DNA of 64,000 nucleotides from contig NZ_CP072844.1 in the NCBI RefSeq assembly GCF_017948405.1, forward strand, positions 868,001 to 932,000, given 5' to 3'. The translations under genes and the position numbers were made by a program. The notes beneath the pieces are model-generated. The model saw only the letters and a list, made by a program, of their open reading frames with translations, was not told the origin of the DNA and did not search any database. Position 1 is the stretch's first letter, and the number at the start of each line of letters is the position of its first letter. This document shows, piece by piece, positions 18,054 to 26,564 of this stretch. This DNA comes from Psychrosphaera aestuarii. GTDB lineage: Bacteria; Pseudomonadota; Gammaproteobacteria; Enterobacterales; Alteromonadaceae.

Positions 18054-21000
18054 ATGAGCACTAAGGAAGTAGTATTTCAAAACGATATTTTAGAACAAAT
18101 GCAATCACATGGCTGGATGTTAGGTGAGTCTAAAAACTTCAATAAAGAATTAGCTTTATATCCAGAAGACTTAATTGCTTTTGTTAAAACTACTCAACCT
18201 GAACAATGGAAAAAGCAGCTAGGTATACACCCCAAAAACCCAGAAGAAGCATTGTTAAAAACAGTGGTTCGTGATTTATCTGCCAACAATAAAGGTACGC
18301 TGTGGGTTTTACGCAATTTAATAAAAGATCGTGGGGCGAAGTTTAGTTTATGTGCTTTCAAGCCTGATCATGGTCTAAACCCTGACGCTATAGAGCGTTA
18401 CAACCAAAACATCATGCGCGTAGTGCCAGAGTTAAAATATTCGCCTAATGACTATGATGGGCGGATTGATTTAACTCTGTTTGTTAATGGCATTCCTGTT
18501 GCCACATTAGAGCTAAAATCTGAATTTAAACAAGCCTTAGAAAACGCAAAAATTCAGTATATGAAGGATCGCCAACCAAAAGATCCTAAAACGAAAAAGC
18601 CTGAACCGTTATTAACCTTTAAGCGGGGGGCATTAGTTCACTTTGCTGTAAGCCAATATAATGTTGCAATGACCACAAGGTTGGCTGGCAAAAGGACCTT
18701 CTTTTTACCTTTTGATCAAGGCACAAGCAAAGGGGGGGCTGGTAACGATCCGTTAGATGATGGCTACCCAACGTCATACCTTTGGAATGAAATATTAGCC
18801 AAAGACAACCTATTAACTATTTTAGGCCGATATATCCACCTTCAAGTAGAAGATAAAGAACAACTTGATGGCACTATTGTTAAAAAAGAAACACTGATTT
18901 TCCCTCGTTATCATCAATGGTCTGCCGTATCGACATTATTAGACACTGTTGAACAAGAAGGTACAGGTGAAAAGTATTTAATTCAGCACAGTGCGGGCTC
19001 TGGTAAATCAAATTCAATTGCTTGGTTGTCACATCAATTAGCATCGTTGCACTATTACTCAGATCATGAAGCTCTTAAAAAGCAGGTTGGCGATAAGGTT
19101 TTTGATTCGGTCATAGTAATAACTGATAGAACAGTATTGGATAGCCAGTTACAGGATACGATTTACCAGTTTGATCATAGCGAAGGCATGATTGCGCGTG
19201 TTAACCGTGAAGAGGCTCAAGGCTCTAAATCAAGCCAGTTAGCAGGTGAATTAAAAGCCAGCACTTCAATAATTATTGTGACAATTCAAACCTTTCCGCA
19301 TGTGTTAGAAGCTATTCGTAAAGATTCAACACTTGCGGGTAGAAGTTTTGCTGTTATTGCCGATGAAGCCCATTCAAGCCAAACAGGAACTACAGCACGT
19401 AAACTCCGCGAAGTTCTCATGGCGGAGCAACTGGGTGACGATGAAGAGTTAGATAGTGAAGATATTTTAAGATTAAGTTTAGAAGCCAGAAAAGGCTCTA
19501 GAAACATTAGTTACTTTGCTTTTACTGCAACACCCAAGGGTAAAACACTAGAGTTGTTTGGCCGCCCTCCTGAGCGTGACGAACCAATATCGGATACAAA
19601 CAAACCAGAACCTTTTCATGTTTACTCTATGCGACAAGCCATTGAAGAAGGGTTTATTTTAGATGTACTGCAAAACTACACTAGCTATCGTGTAGCCTAC
19701 CAATTAGCACATCAAAACCCTGAAAGTGACCAAGAAGTAGATAGTAAAAAAGCATCATCTAAAATGGCTAAGTGGGTTCGCTTACACCCACATAATATTG
19801 CTCAAAAAGTTGAAACCATCATTGAGCATTTTAATAGCAAGATTAAACACCTTTTAGGTGGCGAAGCTAAAGCAATGGTGGTGACTTCAAGCCGATTAGA
19901 GGCAGTAAGGTATAAACTTGCTTTTGAAAAGTACGTAGCGAGTAAAGGCTATGAAAATGTAAATGCTATGGTGGCATTTTCGGGTGAAGTTAATGACCCT
20001 GATCATCCCGATATTGCCTTTACAGAAAAGAGCATGAACCCTAACTTACGTGGCAGAGACATGCGTAAAGCATTTGATAGTGATGATTATCAAGTGATGC
20101 TCGTTGCCAATAAATTCCAAACAGGTTTCGACCAACCCAAATTGGTTGCTATGTATGTGGATAAACCATTAAAAGGGGTTGAATGTATTCAGACACTATC
20201 GAGGCTAAACCGCACTTACCAAGGCAAAGATAAAACCTTTGTTTTGGATTTTGTTAATGATCCAGAAGAAGTGTTAGCGGAGTTTAAAGTTTATTTTCAA
20301 ACCGCAGAATTAGCAGGTGTTTCAGATCCAAATCTTGTTTTCGATATTATGGAAAAGCTGAATGCTGTTGGTATTTATCAATGGATTGAAGTTGAAAACT
20401 TTGTGGAAGCTTATAACAACAAACGTACCAAACAGGACAAATTAGCCAACATTTGTAAACCAGCGGTAGAGCGTTTTTCTGTTCGTTATAAAGAAGCTAC
20501 GCATGTTTTAAACATTGCCAGAGCGGAGTTGGAAAAAGCTAAAGCAGAAAATAACGATAAGAAAATAAAGTTTGCTGAAAATAGTGTCAAAAATGCCAAA
20601 GAAGCACGAGACGTTATTGAAGTATTCAAAAAAGATTTAATATCATTCTGTCGTTACTACGAGTTTAGTTCTCAGATTGTAGACTTTGATGATATTGAAT
20701 TAGAAAAGCTCAGCATTTATGCCAAACATTTACACCCATTGCTGCGTATAGATGCACTGCAAGACGATATTGACCTATCTGATGTTGCAATGACCCATTA
20801 TCGTTTACATGAGCAACGTGAAGCAGACCTGCAGTTAGGTTATAAAATAGGTGAAGAATCAAAGCCGACTTTATCACCAACCAAGGAAGGTAGCGGAGCT
20901 ACCCCAAAAGACGCTCAAACTGAATTACTGAACGAAATAATCAGCCGTATGAATGACCTGTTTGTTGAAGACGGGCTAACTGAAGGCGATATGCTGAACT

Positions 21001-21245
21001 ATGCAAATACCATTGCAGGTAAAGTTTCAGAAAACGATACCGTAATGGATCAACTACGCAACAACACCAAAGAACAAGCTATGCTAGGCGCATTCCCTGA
21101 ATCAATAAATGATGCGGTTATTCAAAGCATGGGCATACATGAAAATATGGCCATGAAGGTATTATCAAACGAAGCCGTAGCAAAAGGTTTTGCTGAGTTG
21201 ATGTTTGATGTTTTGATGAAGGGGGGAGGAAATAAAAGCCTGTGA
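18054..21245 (+). CDS. hsdR: Type I restriction endonuclease subunit HsdR
   Basis: Motor and nuclease subunit of the type I enzyme: it translocates unmodified DNA and cuts it at a distance. The 1063-residue protein has the PD-(D/E)xK nuclease core Asp139...Glu153-Leu-Lys155 (RIDL, then TLELK), Walker A GSGKS at 315-319 and the DEAH box at 437-440. The helicase C-terminal lobe follows, with KFQTGFDQP and the QTLSRLNR arginine-finger motif. It is intact. The start has AAGGGA six bases upstream. It ends the restriction operon and converges on the HEPN/DUF262 pair. Confidence 0.96.
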   Translation: MSTKEVVFQNDILEQMQSHGWMLGESKNFNKELALYPEDLIAFVKTTQPEQWKKQLGIHPKNPEEALLKTVVRDLSANNKGTLWVLRNLIKDRGAKFSLCAFKPDHGLNPDAIERYNQNIMRVVPELKYSPNDYDGRIDLTLFVNGIPVATLELKSEFKQALENAKIQYMKDRQPKDPKTKKPEPLLTFKRGALVHFAVSQYNVAMTTRLAGKRTFFLPFDQGTSKGGAGNDPLDDGYPTSYLWNEILAKDNLLTILGRYIHLQVEDKEQLDGTIVKKETLIFPRYHQWSAVSTLLDTVEQEGTGEKYLIQHSAGSGKSNSIAWLSHQLASLHYYSDHEALKKQVGDKVFDSVIVITDRTVLDSQLQDTIYQFDHSEGMIARVNREEAQGSKSSQLAGELKASTSIIIVTIQTFPHVLEAIRKDSTLAGRSFAVIADEAHSSQTGTTARKLREVLMAEQLGDDEELDSEDILRLSLEARKGSRNISYFAFTATPKGKTLELFGRPPERDEPISDTNKPEPFHVYSMRQAIEEGFILDVLQNYTSYRVAYQLAHQNPESDQEVDSKKASSKMAKWVRLHPHNIAQKVETIIEHFNSKIKHLLGGEAKAMVVTSSRLEAVRYKLAFEKYVASKGYENVNAMVAFSGEVNDPDHPDIAFTEKSMNPNLRGRDMRKAFDSDDYQVMLVANKFQTGFDQPKLVAMYVDKPLKGVECIQTLSRLNRTYQGKDKTFVLDFVNDPEEVLAEFKVYFQTAELAGVSDPNLVFDIMEKLNAVGIYQWIEVENFVEAYNNKRTKQDKLANICKPAVERFSVRYKEATHVLNIARAELEKAKAENNDKKIKFAENSVKNAKEARDVIEVFKKDLISFCRYYEFSSQIVDFDDIELEKLSIYAKHLHPLLRIDALQDDIDLSDVAMTHYRLHEQREADLQLGYKIGEESKPTLSPTKEGSGATPKDAQTELLNEIISRMNDLFVEDGLTEGDMLNYANTIAGKVSENDTVMDQLRNNTKEQAMLGAFPESINDAVIQSMGIHENMAMKVLSNEAVAKGFAELMFDVLMKGGGNKSL

Positions 21246-21303
21246 TAAATAGGTTGATTTAAGCCCTAATAAATAGCTATTTTTATTAATGACACACTAG
21301 ATA

Positions 21304-22086
21304 CTATTTAGATATTAAACAACATGCGATGTAGATTAGAACTAATTGCAGTAACTTAGCTTTATTTCTTCTTCGCCTCAATGCGTCAATATTCTCGTCA
21401 TTGCTAAAGGTATTTCCATGAGCAATAGCGTGGCGAATTTTATTAATCTCATCAAGAAACTCCTGCCAAAGAGTTCTACCTGAGTACTTTTCATATTTTA
21501 AATTGCACTGTTGCATTGATGCTTTATAGGGGAATGTATGAACACTTCTTTCGACAAAGTACTTTGCTATGACCAAAAGCCTTTGTAATCGATTATCTGA
21601 TTCGAAGGCTTCGTCAAATAAAGAATTATGAAGTGATTTAAAAACGTCTTTTGAGCCCAATCGTTTAAATACTTCTTGGATAGAATCAGGCTTGGGATTT
21701 CTATTTTTATCAAAAATAAAAGGTTCGTGAGGTACTTTATAACCAGAACATTCGGACAGGTGTTGTATCATATCTTCTAATGACTCTTGATACCTTGGTA
21801 TTGCTGTAGCATTAAATCCTAAATACCCTTGACAGCAAGTGTTTTGAATTGCTCTTGGAAGATCTTTAAAATCTAAGCTTGAGTTCAAATCTCTTATTAG
21901 GTTTTTAGTTAAGTCCTTAATAAAGCCTTCCATATGAGCAACTATTAAAACGGATGTGGAGCGACACACAGCGTTAAATAGATCTGGATTACTATTTTCA
22001 CATTCACTTGCGGAACTTATTAGAACGTCCACTTCAGTCCATTGAGTTTCAAGTTGACTCAAATACTCCTTTATAAATGTACTCAT
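21304..22086 (-). CDS. HEPN-domain nuclease-like protein (MAE_28990/MAE_18760 type)
   Basis: Predicted helical HEPN protein, 260 residues. The C-terminal motif RHAIAHGN gives the Rx4H signature of ribonucleolytic HEPN domains (Arg218, His223). An N-terminal block, LIVAHMEGFIKDL, is typical of the MAE_28990/MAE_18760 family. Such proteins usually act as toxic RNases. It starts two bases after the stop of the DUF262 gene, so the pair is one operon on the minus strand. DUF262 proteins are often nuclease-like and linked with defence; pairing with a HEPN suggests a two-gene anti-phage or toxin-type system, by inference. Confidence 0.75.
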   Translation of the reverse strand: MSTFIKEYLSQLETQWTEVDVLISSASECENSNPDLFNAVCRSTSVLIVAHMEGFIKDLTKNLIRDLNSSLDFKDLPRAIQNTCCQGYLGFNATAIPRYQESLEDMIQHLSECSGYKVPHEPFIFDKNRNPKPDSIQEVFKRLGSKDVFKSLHNSLFDEAFESDNRLQRLLVIAKYFVERSVHTFPYKASMQQCNLKYEKYSGRTLWQEFLDEINKIRHAIAHGNTFSNDENIDALRRRRNKAKLLQLVLIYIACCLISK

Positions 22087-22088
22087 TT

Positions 22089-23174
22089 TTATACTAATTC
22101 TTTAGCCAAATTAATTCGTAATTGGGTTTTTGAAACGTCATTAACACTGCCTTGGCATGCCTCAAAGAAGTTAGGTTTTTTGAATAATTCAACTATTTTT
22201 TCAGGGTTAATAGTTTTTCCTGATAAATAAAGCGTCCTATATAATGCAACAATTGCATCGAAAACAGCTGCATTAAACTTGGACATTCTTTTAAGTTCCC
22301 CAGAATCATCTAACTTATATTTTGCGAATGGGTTCTCATGATTGTGACTAGCTATAAGCTTCATCACATCAGAAAACTCAACTTCCAAATCTTTTATTTC
22401 TTTTAATTTAAGCTGATTGAGTTTCGACATTTTATCCGTTAAAAATTTTTTAAAACCACCTTTATACTCCATATATGCATCTTTATAAGTTAATGCGAAA
22501 TATCTTAAAACCAGCTCCTCATCTTCCATCTTTTGAACTCTTTTGCCATCAGGCTCCAAGTTTGCAAGTCGAGTAAAGTGCTCGTTTTTGGAGAGTTTTT
22601 TAATTAATTCTTTAAAAGGCCCTCTGCATGTGGCATTTCTTAACTCTTGAGGTTCTAACTTTACCGAGCCAGAGTTCAATCTTTCAAATATGTCATATTT
22701 AACCTGCTGATCAACTGTAGAATCAATTCTCAAGCATTTGATACTTCGCTCTTCTAACCTGCGTATTAAGAATGGCGGGAGTTGACTATAGGTACAGCCA
22801 TTCAAACTCTCTAATACATCCAATTCTGTAAGGGCGTACTTATTTTTAAAGAAGCCATGTATAGCCGTCAATCTTTGCTGACCATCAATTACAGAGTATC
22901 GAGCAACTCCATCTTCGAGCTCTTCGTCAACATCAACGTCTTGAGAAATATAGATGAATGGTATCGGAATATTAAGAATTAAACTTTCTATCAACCGTGA
23001 AGAGGCCTCAACACTCCACCGATGCTTTCGCTGATATTCAGGATTCAGTTTAATAACATTACGGTCAACCTTTTTGACCATTGTTTCTAAGTCGTACTCA
23101 ATCGTTTGGGTTTTAACAGTACGCTCTTTCGCAATGCTTTGTAACTCTTCTAAATTATCAATTAATCGAGCCAT
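22089..23174 (-). CDS. DUF262 family protein (ParB-like/GmrS-type domain)
   Basis: A 361-residue DUF262 protein. It shows NPEYQRKHRWS near residue 48, the PIPFIYISQD strand and the hallmark DGQQRLTAIHGFF, then FERLNSGSVKLEPQELRNA, the standard order of the family. DUF262 is the N-terminal domain of GmrSD-type restriction enzymes; here the DUF1524 nuclease domain is absent. I chose ATG 23174 because AAGGA lies five bases upstream; a longer in-frame start at 23213 is less likely. It is the first gene of the operon with the HEPN protein and lies 118 bases from the right attachment core. Confidence 0.85.
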   Translation of the reverse strand: MARLIDNLEELQSIAKERTVKTQTIEYDLETMVKKVDRNVIKLNPEYQRKHRWSVEASSRLIESLILNIPIPFIYISQDVDVDEELEDGVARYSVIDGQQRLTAIHGFFKNKYALTELDVLESLNGCTYSQLPPFLIRRLEERSIKCLRIDSTVDQQVKYDIFERLNSGSVKLEPQELRNATCRGPFKELIKKLSKNEHFTRLANLEPDGKRVQKMEDEELVLRYFALTYKDAYMEYKGGFKKFLTDKMSKLNQLKLKEIKDLEVEFSDVMKLIASHNHENPFAKYKLDDSGELKRMSKFNAAVFDAIVALYRTLYLSGKTINPEKIVELFKKPNFFEACQGSVNDVSKTQLRINLAKELV

Positions 23175-23272
23175 GCTTATCCTTAATTTTCTTCGTTCAA
23201 TCCATAATATCAATCATAAAAAGATAAAGGAAATACTAGTTAGAGAGAACAGTTACAATCTGATTTTAACTT

Positions 23273-23300
23273 TCGGTGTTTGGCTTTACAAAGTAAACCA
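23273..23300 (+). other. Right attachment site: P arm plus core
   Basis: The element arm (TCGGTGT inverted relative to the left arm, 14 bases from the core) ends at GTAAACCA (23293-23300), after which the 5' part of the phospholipase gene begins. Together with the left end it defines attP and the empty site attB, in which phospholipase codons 37 and 38 are rejoined. Confidence 0.85.
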
Positions 23301-23411
23301 TTTGGGACCGCCACTGGCACCTAAAAAGGTTGAAAATAGCTCGGGGTTAAACCCTTGTTCTTGAATTTTTTGTTTTGCGACAGGACCCGCATAGATATCA
23401 AGCACACTCAT
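23293..23411 (-). pseudogene. Patatin-like phospholipase, 5' fragment (split by island)
   Basis: ATG at 23411 begins MSVLDIYAG and runs through FLGASGGPKWF to the island core. Beyond the core the frame reads Thr-Leu-stop inside the element, so at most a 41-residue peptide is made. It is the promoter-proximal part of the gene whose remainder is at 2804-3748. Its upstream neighbour in the empty chromosome is the divergent S46 peptidase gene. Confidence 0.92.
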
Positions 23412-23562
23412 TCCTTGCTAATTAAAAAGAACATCATATCAAAGTGTTTACATTTAGTGACAATTTGTAATCGTGAACAACGTGCAATTTATCGTATCTG
23501 GCATTATTTTATTGCCACATATGGTAAAAAGAACCGTAAAGACGGAACTCTAAGGGAAATCA

Positions 23563-25737
23563 ATGATTAAAAAATTTTTATCGACGGGCGTTATTGCGTC
23601 TTCAATGCTATTTGGTGCTGCAATTGCAGACGAAGGCATGTGGCAACCACATCAGTTATCTGAAATTAAAGATAAGCTTAAAGCAGCTGGTTTAAAGTTA
23701 GACCCAGAAAAAATGGCTGACTTAAACCAATTTCCAATGAATGCAATCGTTAGTTTAGGTGGCTGTTCAGCATCCTTTTTATCAGAGCAAGGCTTAGTGA
23801 TCACAAACCATCACTGTGCTTATGGTTCTATTCAGTATAATTCAACAGAAGAAAACAACCTGCTAGTGAATGGCTTCGTTGCAAAGACAATGAGTGACGA
23901 GCCACAAGCCTCTCCAAATGCACGAGTTTATGTTACTGAGTCGTTAACTAATGTAACAACGGACATTAAAGGGTCTATTCCAAAAGGGGCCGAAGGCGTT
24001 GATTACTTTAATGCCATTGAAAAGCGTGAAAAAGAATTAGTAGCAGAATGTGAAGCCTCTCAAGATTATCGCTGTAATGTTTACAGCTTCCATGGCGGCG
24101 CAGAATACTTCCTTATCAAGCAGTTGGCTATTCGTGACGTTCGCTTAGTTTACGCTCCACCTTCAAGTATTGGTAAGTTTGGTGGCGATACTGACAACTG
24201 GATGTGGCCTCGTCACACAGGTGATTGGTCTTTCTACCGTGCTTATGTAAATAAAGATGGTAAGCCAGCTGATTACTCGGAAGACAATGTGCCATTTAAG
24301 CCAAAAGCCTTCCTAAAAGTTAATGCGAATGGTGTTGAAAATGGTGACTATGTGATGGTTCTTGGTTATCCAGGTCGCACTAACCGCTACCGCACAGACG
24401 TTGAAGTAGAATCAACCTTTACCAACGTTTATCCGGCGTCAAAGCGTCTTCGTGAAGAGTTTATTGATGTTATCAAAGCTAACTCTGAAGACGGCAGTGA
24501 AGCGCGTATTAAATATGAGAGTACAATTGCGGGACTTGCAAACTACGCTAAAAACTATGGTTCTATGATTGAGAGCTTTAACAAAGGCGACATGCTAGAG
24601 CGTAGAAAGCAGTTAACAGCAGATCTTACAAAGTGGATAAACGCTGACAAAAAACGCAAAGCTAAATACGGTGATGCAGTAAATGATTTAGCTGCACTGA
24701 TCATTGAGTCTAATAAAACGCAAGATGGTGACATTGTAATGGGCTACTTAGGTCGCAGTACAATGATGCGAGTTGCAAAAGGCTTATATCGCCTAGCACA
24801 CGAAAAGCAGAAACCTAATGTAGAACGTCGTCGTGGGTTCCAAGAACGTGATATGAAGCGTTTTGGTCAATATATGGCGGTAGTTAACAAAAGTTATGAC
24901 GAGAAAGTAGAAAAAGCATTGTTCATGCACTTTGTTAAAGAGTATGCACAATTGCCAGCAGACCAGCGTAACGCTACATTTGATAAATTCTTTGGTTTAC
25001 AAAATGGCTTAGATTTAGCAAAAGTAGAAGCACAAATAAATGCAATGTACGCTAAGACTCAACTAGATGAAGCTGACACGCGCTTAGCATGGATGGATAA
25101 GTCAGTTGCAGAGTTTAAAGCCAGTGACGACCCGTTCATTAAGTTTGCAGTATCGCAATACGAAAATGACATGAAAGAAGAAGAGAAGAGCAAAGCGCTT
25201 GGCGGCAAGTTACAGCAAGCTCGTCCTGCTTACATGGAAGCTATGATTGCCTTTAAGAAAAGCAGAAATGAAGCCGTTTATGCCGATGCAAACAGTTCAC
25301 TACGTATTACTTACGGCAATGTAAAAGGTTACTCACCACAAGATGGTTTGGTAGCAACACCATTTACTACGCTTGAAGGTATGCTTGCTAAGTACAAAGC
25401 GGGTGACGATGAGTTTGATTTATTTGAAAACATTCGTACGGCTATTTCTACAAAGCAATACGGACCATATAAAAAAGAGTCATTAGGTTCAGTACCGGTT
25501 AACTACCTTTCTACGCTTGATATTACTGGTGGTAACTCAGGCTCAGCAACATTAAATGCTAACGGCGAGTTTGTTGGATTAGTATTTGATGGTGTTTATG
25601 AGTCAATCATTGGCGATTGGGACTATGACCCAACTTATAACCGTTCAATCCATACTAGCGTTCCATTTATGTTATGGGTAATGGAAAATGTTGATGGCGC
25701 CGATAACATTATCGATGAAATGACGATTGTTAAATAA
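23563..25737 (+). CDS. S46 family dipeptidyl peptidase (DPP7-like)
   Basis: Periplasmic or surface serine exopeptidase that removes dipeptides from oligopeptides. There is a signal peptide ending near AIADEG (residue 22). The chymotrypsin-fold catalytic residues are in NHHCAYG (His83/84), GGDTDNWMWPRHTGD (209-223) and GGNSGS (Ser659), separated by a helical domain. The 724-residue length fits the family. The residue 18 after the catalytic Ser is Gly (677); in characterised enzymes Gly there goes with DPP7-type specificity (hydrophobic P1) and Arg with the acidic-specific DPP11. AAGGGA precedes the ATG. A terminator follows, so it is probably monocistronic. Confidence 0.93.
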   Translation: MIKKFLSTGVIASSMLFGAAIADEGMWQPHQLSEIKDKLKAAGLKLDPEKMADLNQFPMNAIVSLGGCSASFLSEQGLVITNHHCAYGSIQYNSTEENNLLVNGFVAKTMSDEPQASPNARVYVTESLTNVTTDIKGSIPKGAEGVDYFNAIEKREKELVAECEASQDYRCNVYSFHGGAEYFLIKQLAIRDVRLVYAPPSSIGKFGGDTDNWMWPRHTGDWSFYRAYVNKDGKPADYSEDNVPFKPKAFLKVNANGVENGDYVMVLGYPGRTNRYRTDVEVESTFTNVYPASKRLREEFIDVIKANSEDGSEARIKYESTIAGLANYAKNYGSMIESFNKGDMLERRKQLTADLTKWINADKKRKAKYGDAVNDLAALIIESNKTQDGDIVMGYLGRSTMMRVAKGLYRLAHEKQKPNVERRRGFQERDMKRFGQYMAVVNKSYDEKVEKALFMHFVKEYAQLPADQRNATFDKFFGLQNGLDLAKVEAQINAMYAKTQLDEADTRLAWMDKSVAEFKASDDPFIKFAVSQYENDMKEEEKSKALGGKLQQARPAYMEAMIAFKKSRNEAVYADANSSLRITYGNVKGYSPQDGLVATPFTTLEGMLAKYKAGDDEFDLFENIRTAISTKQYGPYKKESLGSVPVNYLSTLDITGGNSGSATLNANGEFVGLVFDGVYESIIGDWDYDPTYNRSIHTSVPFMLWVMENVDGADNIIDEMTIVK

Positions 25738-25774
25738 TGCACGTCACTTAATGACACCCTGATACATTTGCTAA

Positions 25775-25802
25775 AAGCAGTGCCAAGCGCACTGCTTTTT
25801 TT
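25775..25802 (+). terminator. Intrinsic terminator after the S46 peptidase
   Basis: AAGCAGTGC pairs perfectly with GCACTGCTT around the loop CAAGC, followed by a run of seven T. Confidence 0.92.
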
Positions 25803-25862
25803 ATGTTTATTAGTTATTATTCGTTTTAAACGTTTTGTTGCTGGTTTAATTAGGAAAAGTAA

Positions 25863-26564
25863 ATGCCACCCGTCATAACAATTAACGACTTAAAGTTTGC
25901 CTACCCAACAGACCGCGACACCTGTGTGCTGGACATACCTAGCTTGTCAATTGAGGCGGAACAGCATGTCTTTTTATTTGGTCCTTCCGGCTCTGGTAAA
26001 TCGACACTATTAAATCTTCTCACCGGCTTATTATTACCTGACTCCGGTGAAGTGCGAGTGTTAAATCAAGACTGGAAGGCAATGAAAGGGCGCCACAGGG
26101 ACTCGTTCAGAGCCGAGCATGTAGGTTTTGTATTTCAGCAATTAAATCTTATTCCGTATTTAACTGTGTTAGACAATATTCTATTAGGTTGCACCTTCTC
26201 TAAAAAGTCTAACTCGTACGAACAGCAATTGCCTGAGATTAAAGAATTACTATCTGATTTACAGGTATCAGTAGAATTATTAAATAAGCAAGCCAAAAAC
26301 TTGAGTGTTGGTCAGCAGCAACGAGTAGCTATTGCACGAGCGTTAATTAAAAAGCCGGAAGTATTAATTGCCGATGAGCCCACTTCTGCGCTAGATGAAG
26401 CAAGCCGAAATGCATTTATGACGCTGTTATTTAAGTTGGCTAAAAAAGCAAAAACAACGCTGGTTTTTGTAAGTCATGACCAAACCTTAGCAAAGGACTT
26501 TGATAGGGTGATAGACATTCAATCGATTAATCATGTATCTAGGAGCTACAAAGATGTTTTTTAA
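25863..26564 (+). CDS. ABC transporter ATP-binding protein (LolD/MacB type)
   Basis: ATPase of an ABC complex in the LolD/MacB/FtsE group, 233 residues. Walker A GPSGSGKST is at about 40-48, the Q-loop is FVFQQLNLIPYL, the signature is LSVGQQQRVAIARAL, and Walker B is VLIADEPTSALD followed by the switch SHD. It overlaps the permease gene that follows, so the two form one complex. The His-rich periplasmic loop of the partner suggests a metal-related job rather than lipoprotein sorting. Confidence 0.93.
   Translation: MPPVITINDLKFAYPTDRDTCVLDIPSLSIEAEQHVFLFGPSGSGKSTLLNLLTGLLLPDSGEVRVLNQDWKAMKGRHRDSFRAEHVGFVFQQLNLIPYLTVLDNILLGCTFSKKSNSYEQQLPEIKELLSDLQVSVELLNKQAKNLSVGQQQRVAIARALIKKPEVLIADEPTSALDEASRNAFMTLLFKLAKKAKTTLVFVSHDQTLAKDFDRVIDIQSINHVSRSYKDVF

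Larger units (their letters stand above)
3741..23300. mobile_element. 19.5-kb serine-recombinase island inserted in a patatin gene
   Basis: The boundaries are seen directly: the two halves of one phospholipase gene flank the segment and share the 8-bp core GTAAACCA at 3741-3748 and 23293-23300. Inside are a large serine recombinase next to the left end, a replacement phospholipase, a relaxase-like gene, a Rep gene with iteron-like repeats, a type I restriction-modification locus and a HEPN/DUF262 pair. The island is visibly more A/T-rich than the flanking genes. The gene content suggests an integrative, possibly mobilizable and transiently replicating element; no conjugation (type IV secretion) genes are present, so transfer would need a helper. 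The exact exchange point within the 8-bp core is inferred. Confidence 0.93.

Noticed and set aside
23355..23570. A 71-codon plus-strand frame over the phospholipase 5' fragment
   Set aside because: It lies antisense to the clear phospholipase 5' fragment and runs into the S46 peptidase promoter; no coding signal.
25803..25862. Zur-box search upstream of the His-rich ABC pair
   Set aside because: The short upstream stretch is A/T-rich but shows no convincing Zur palindrome.
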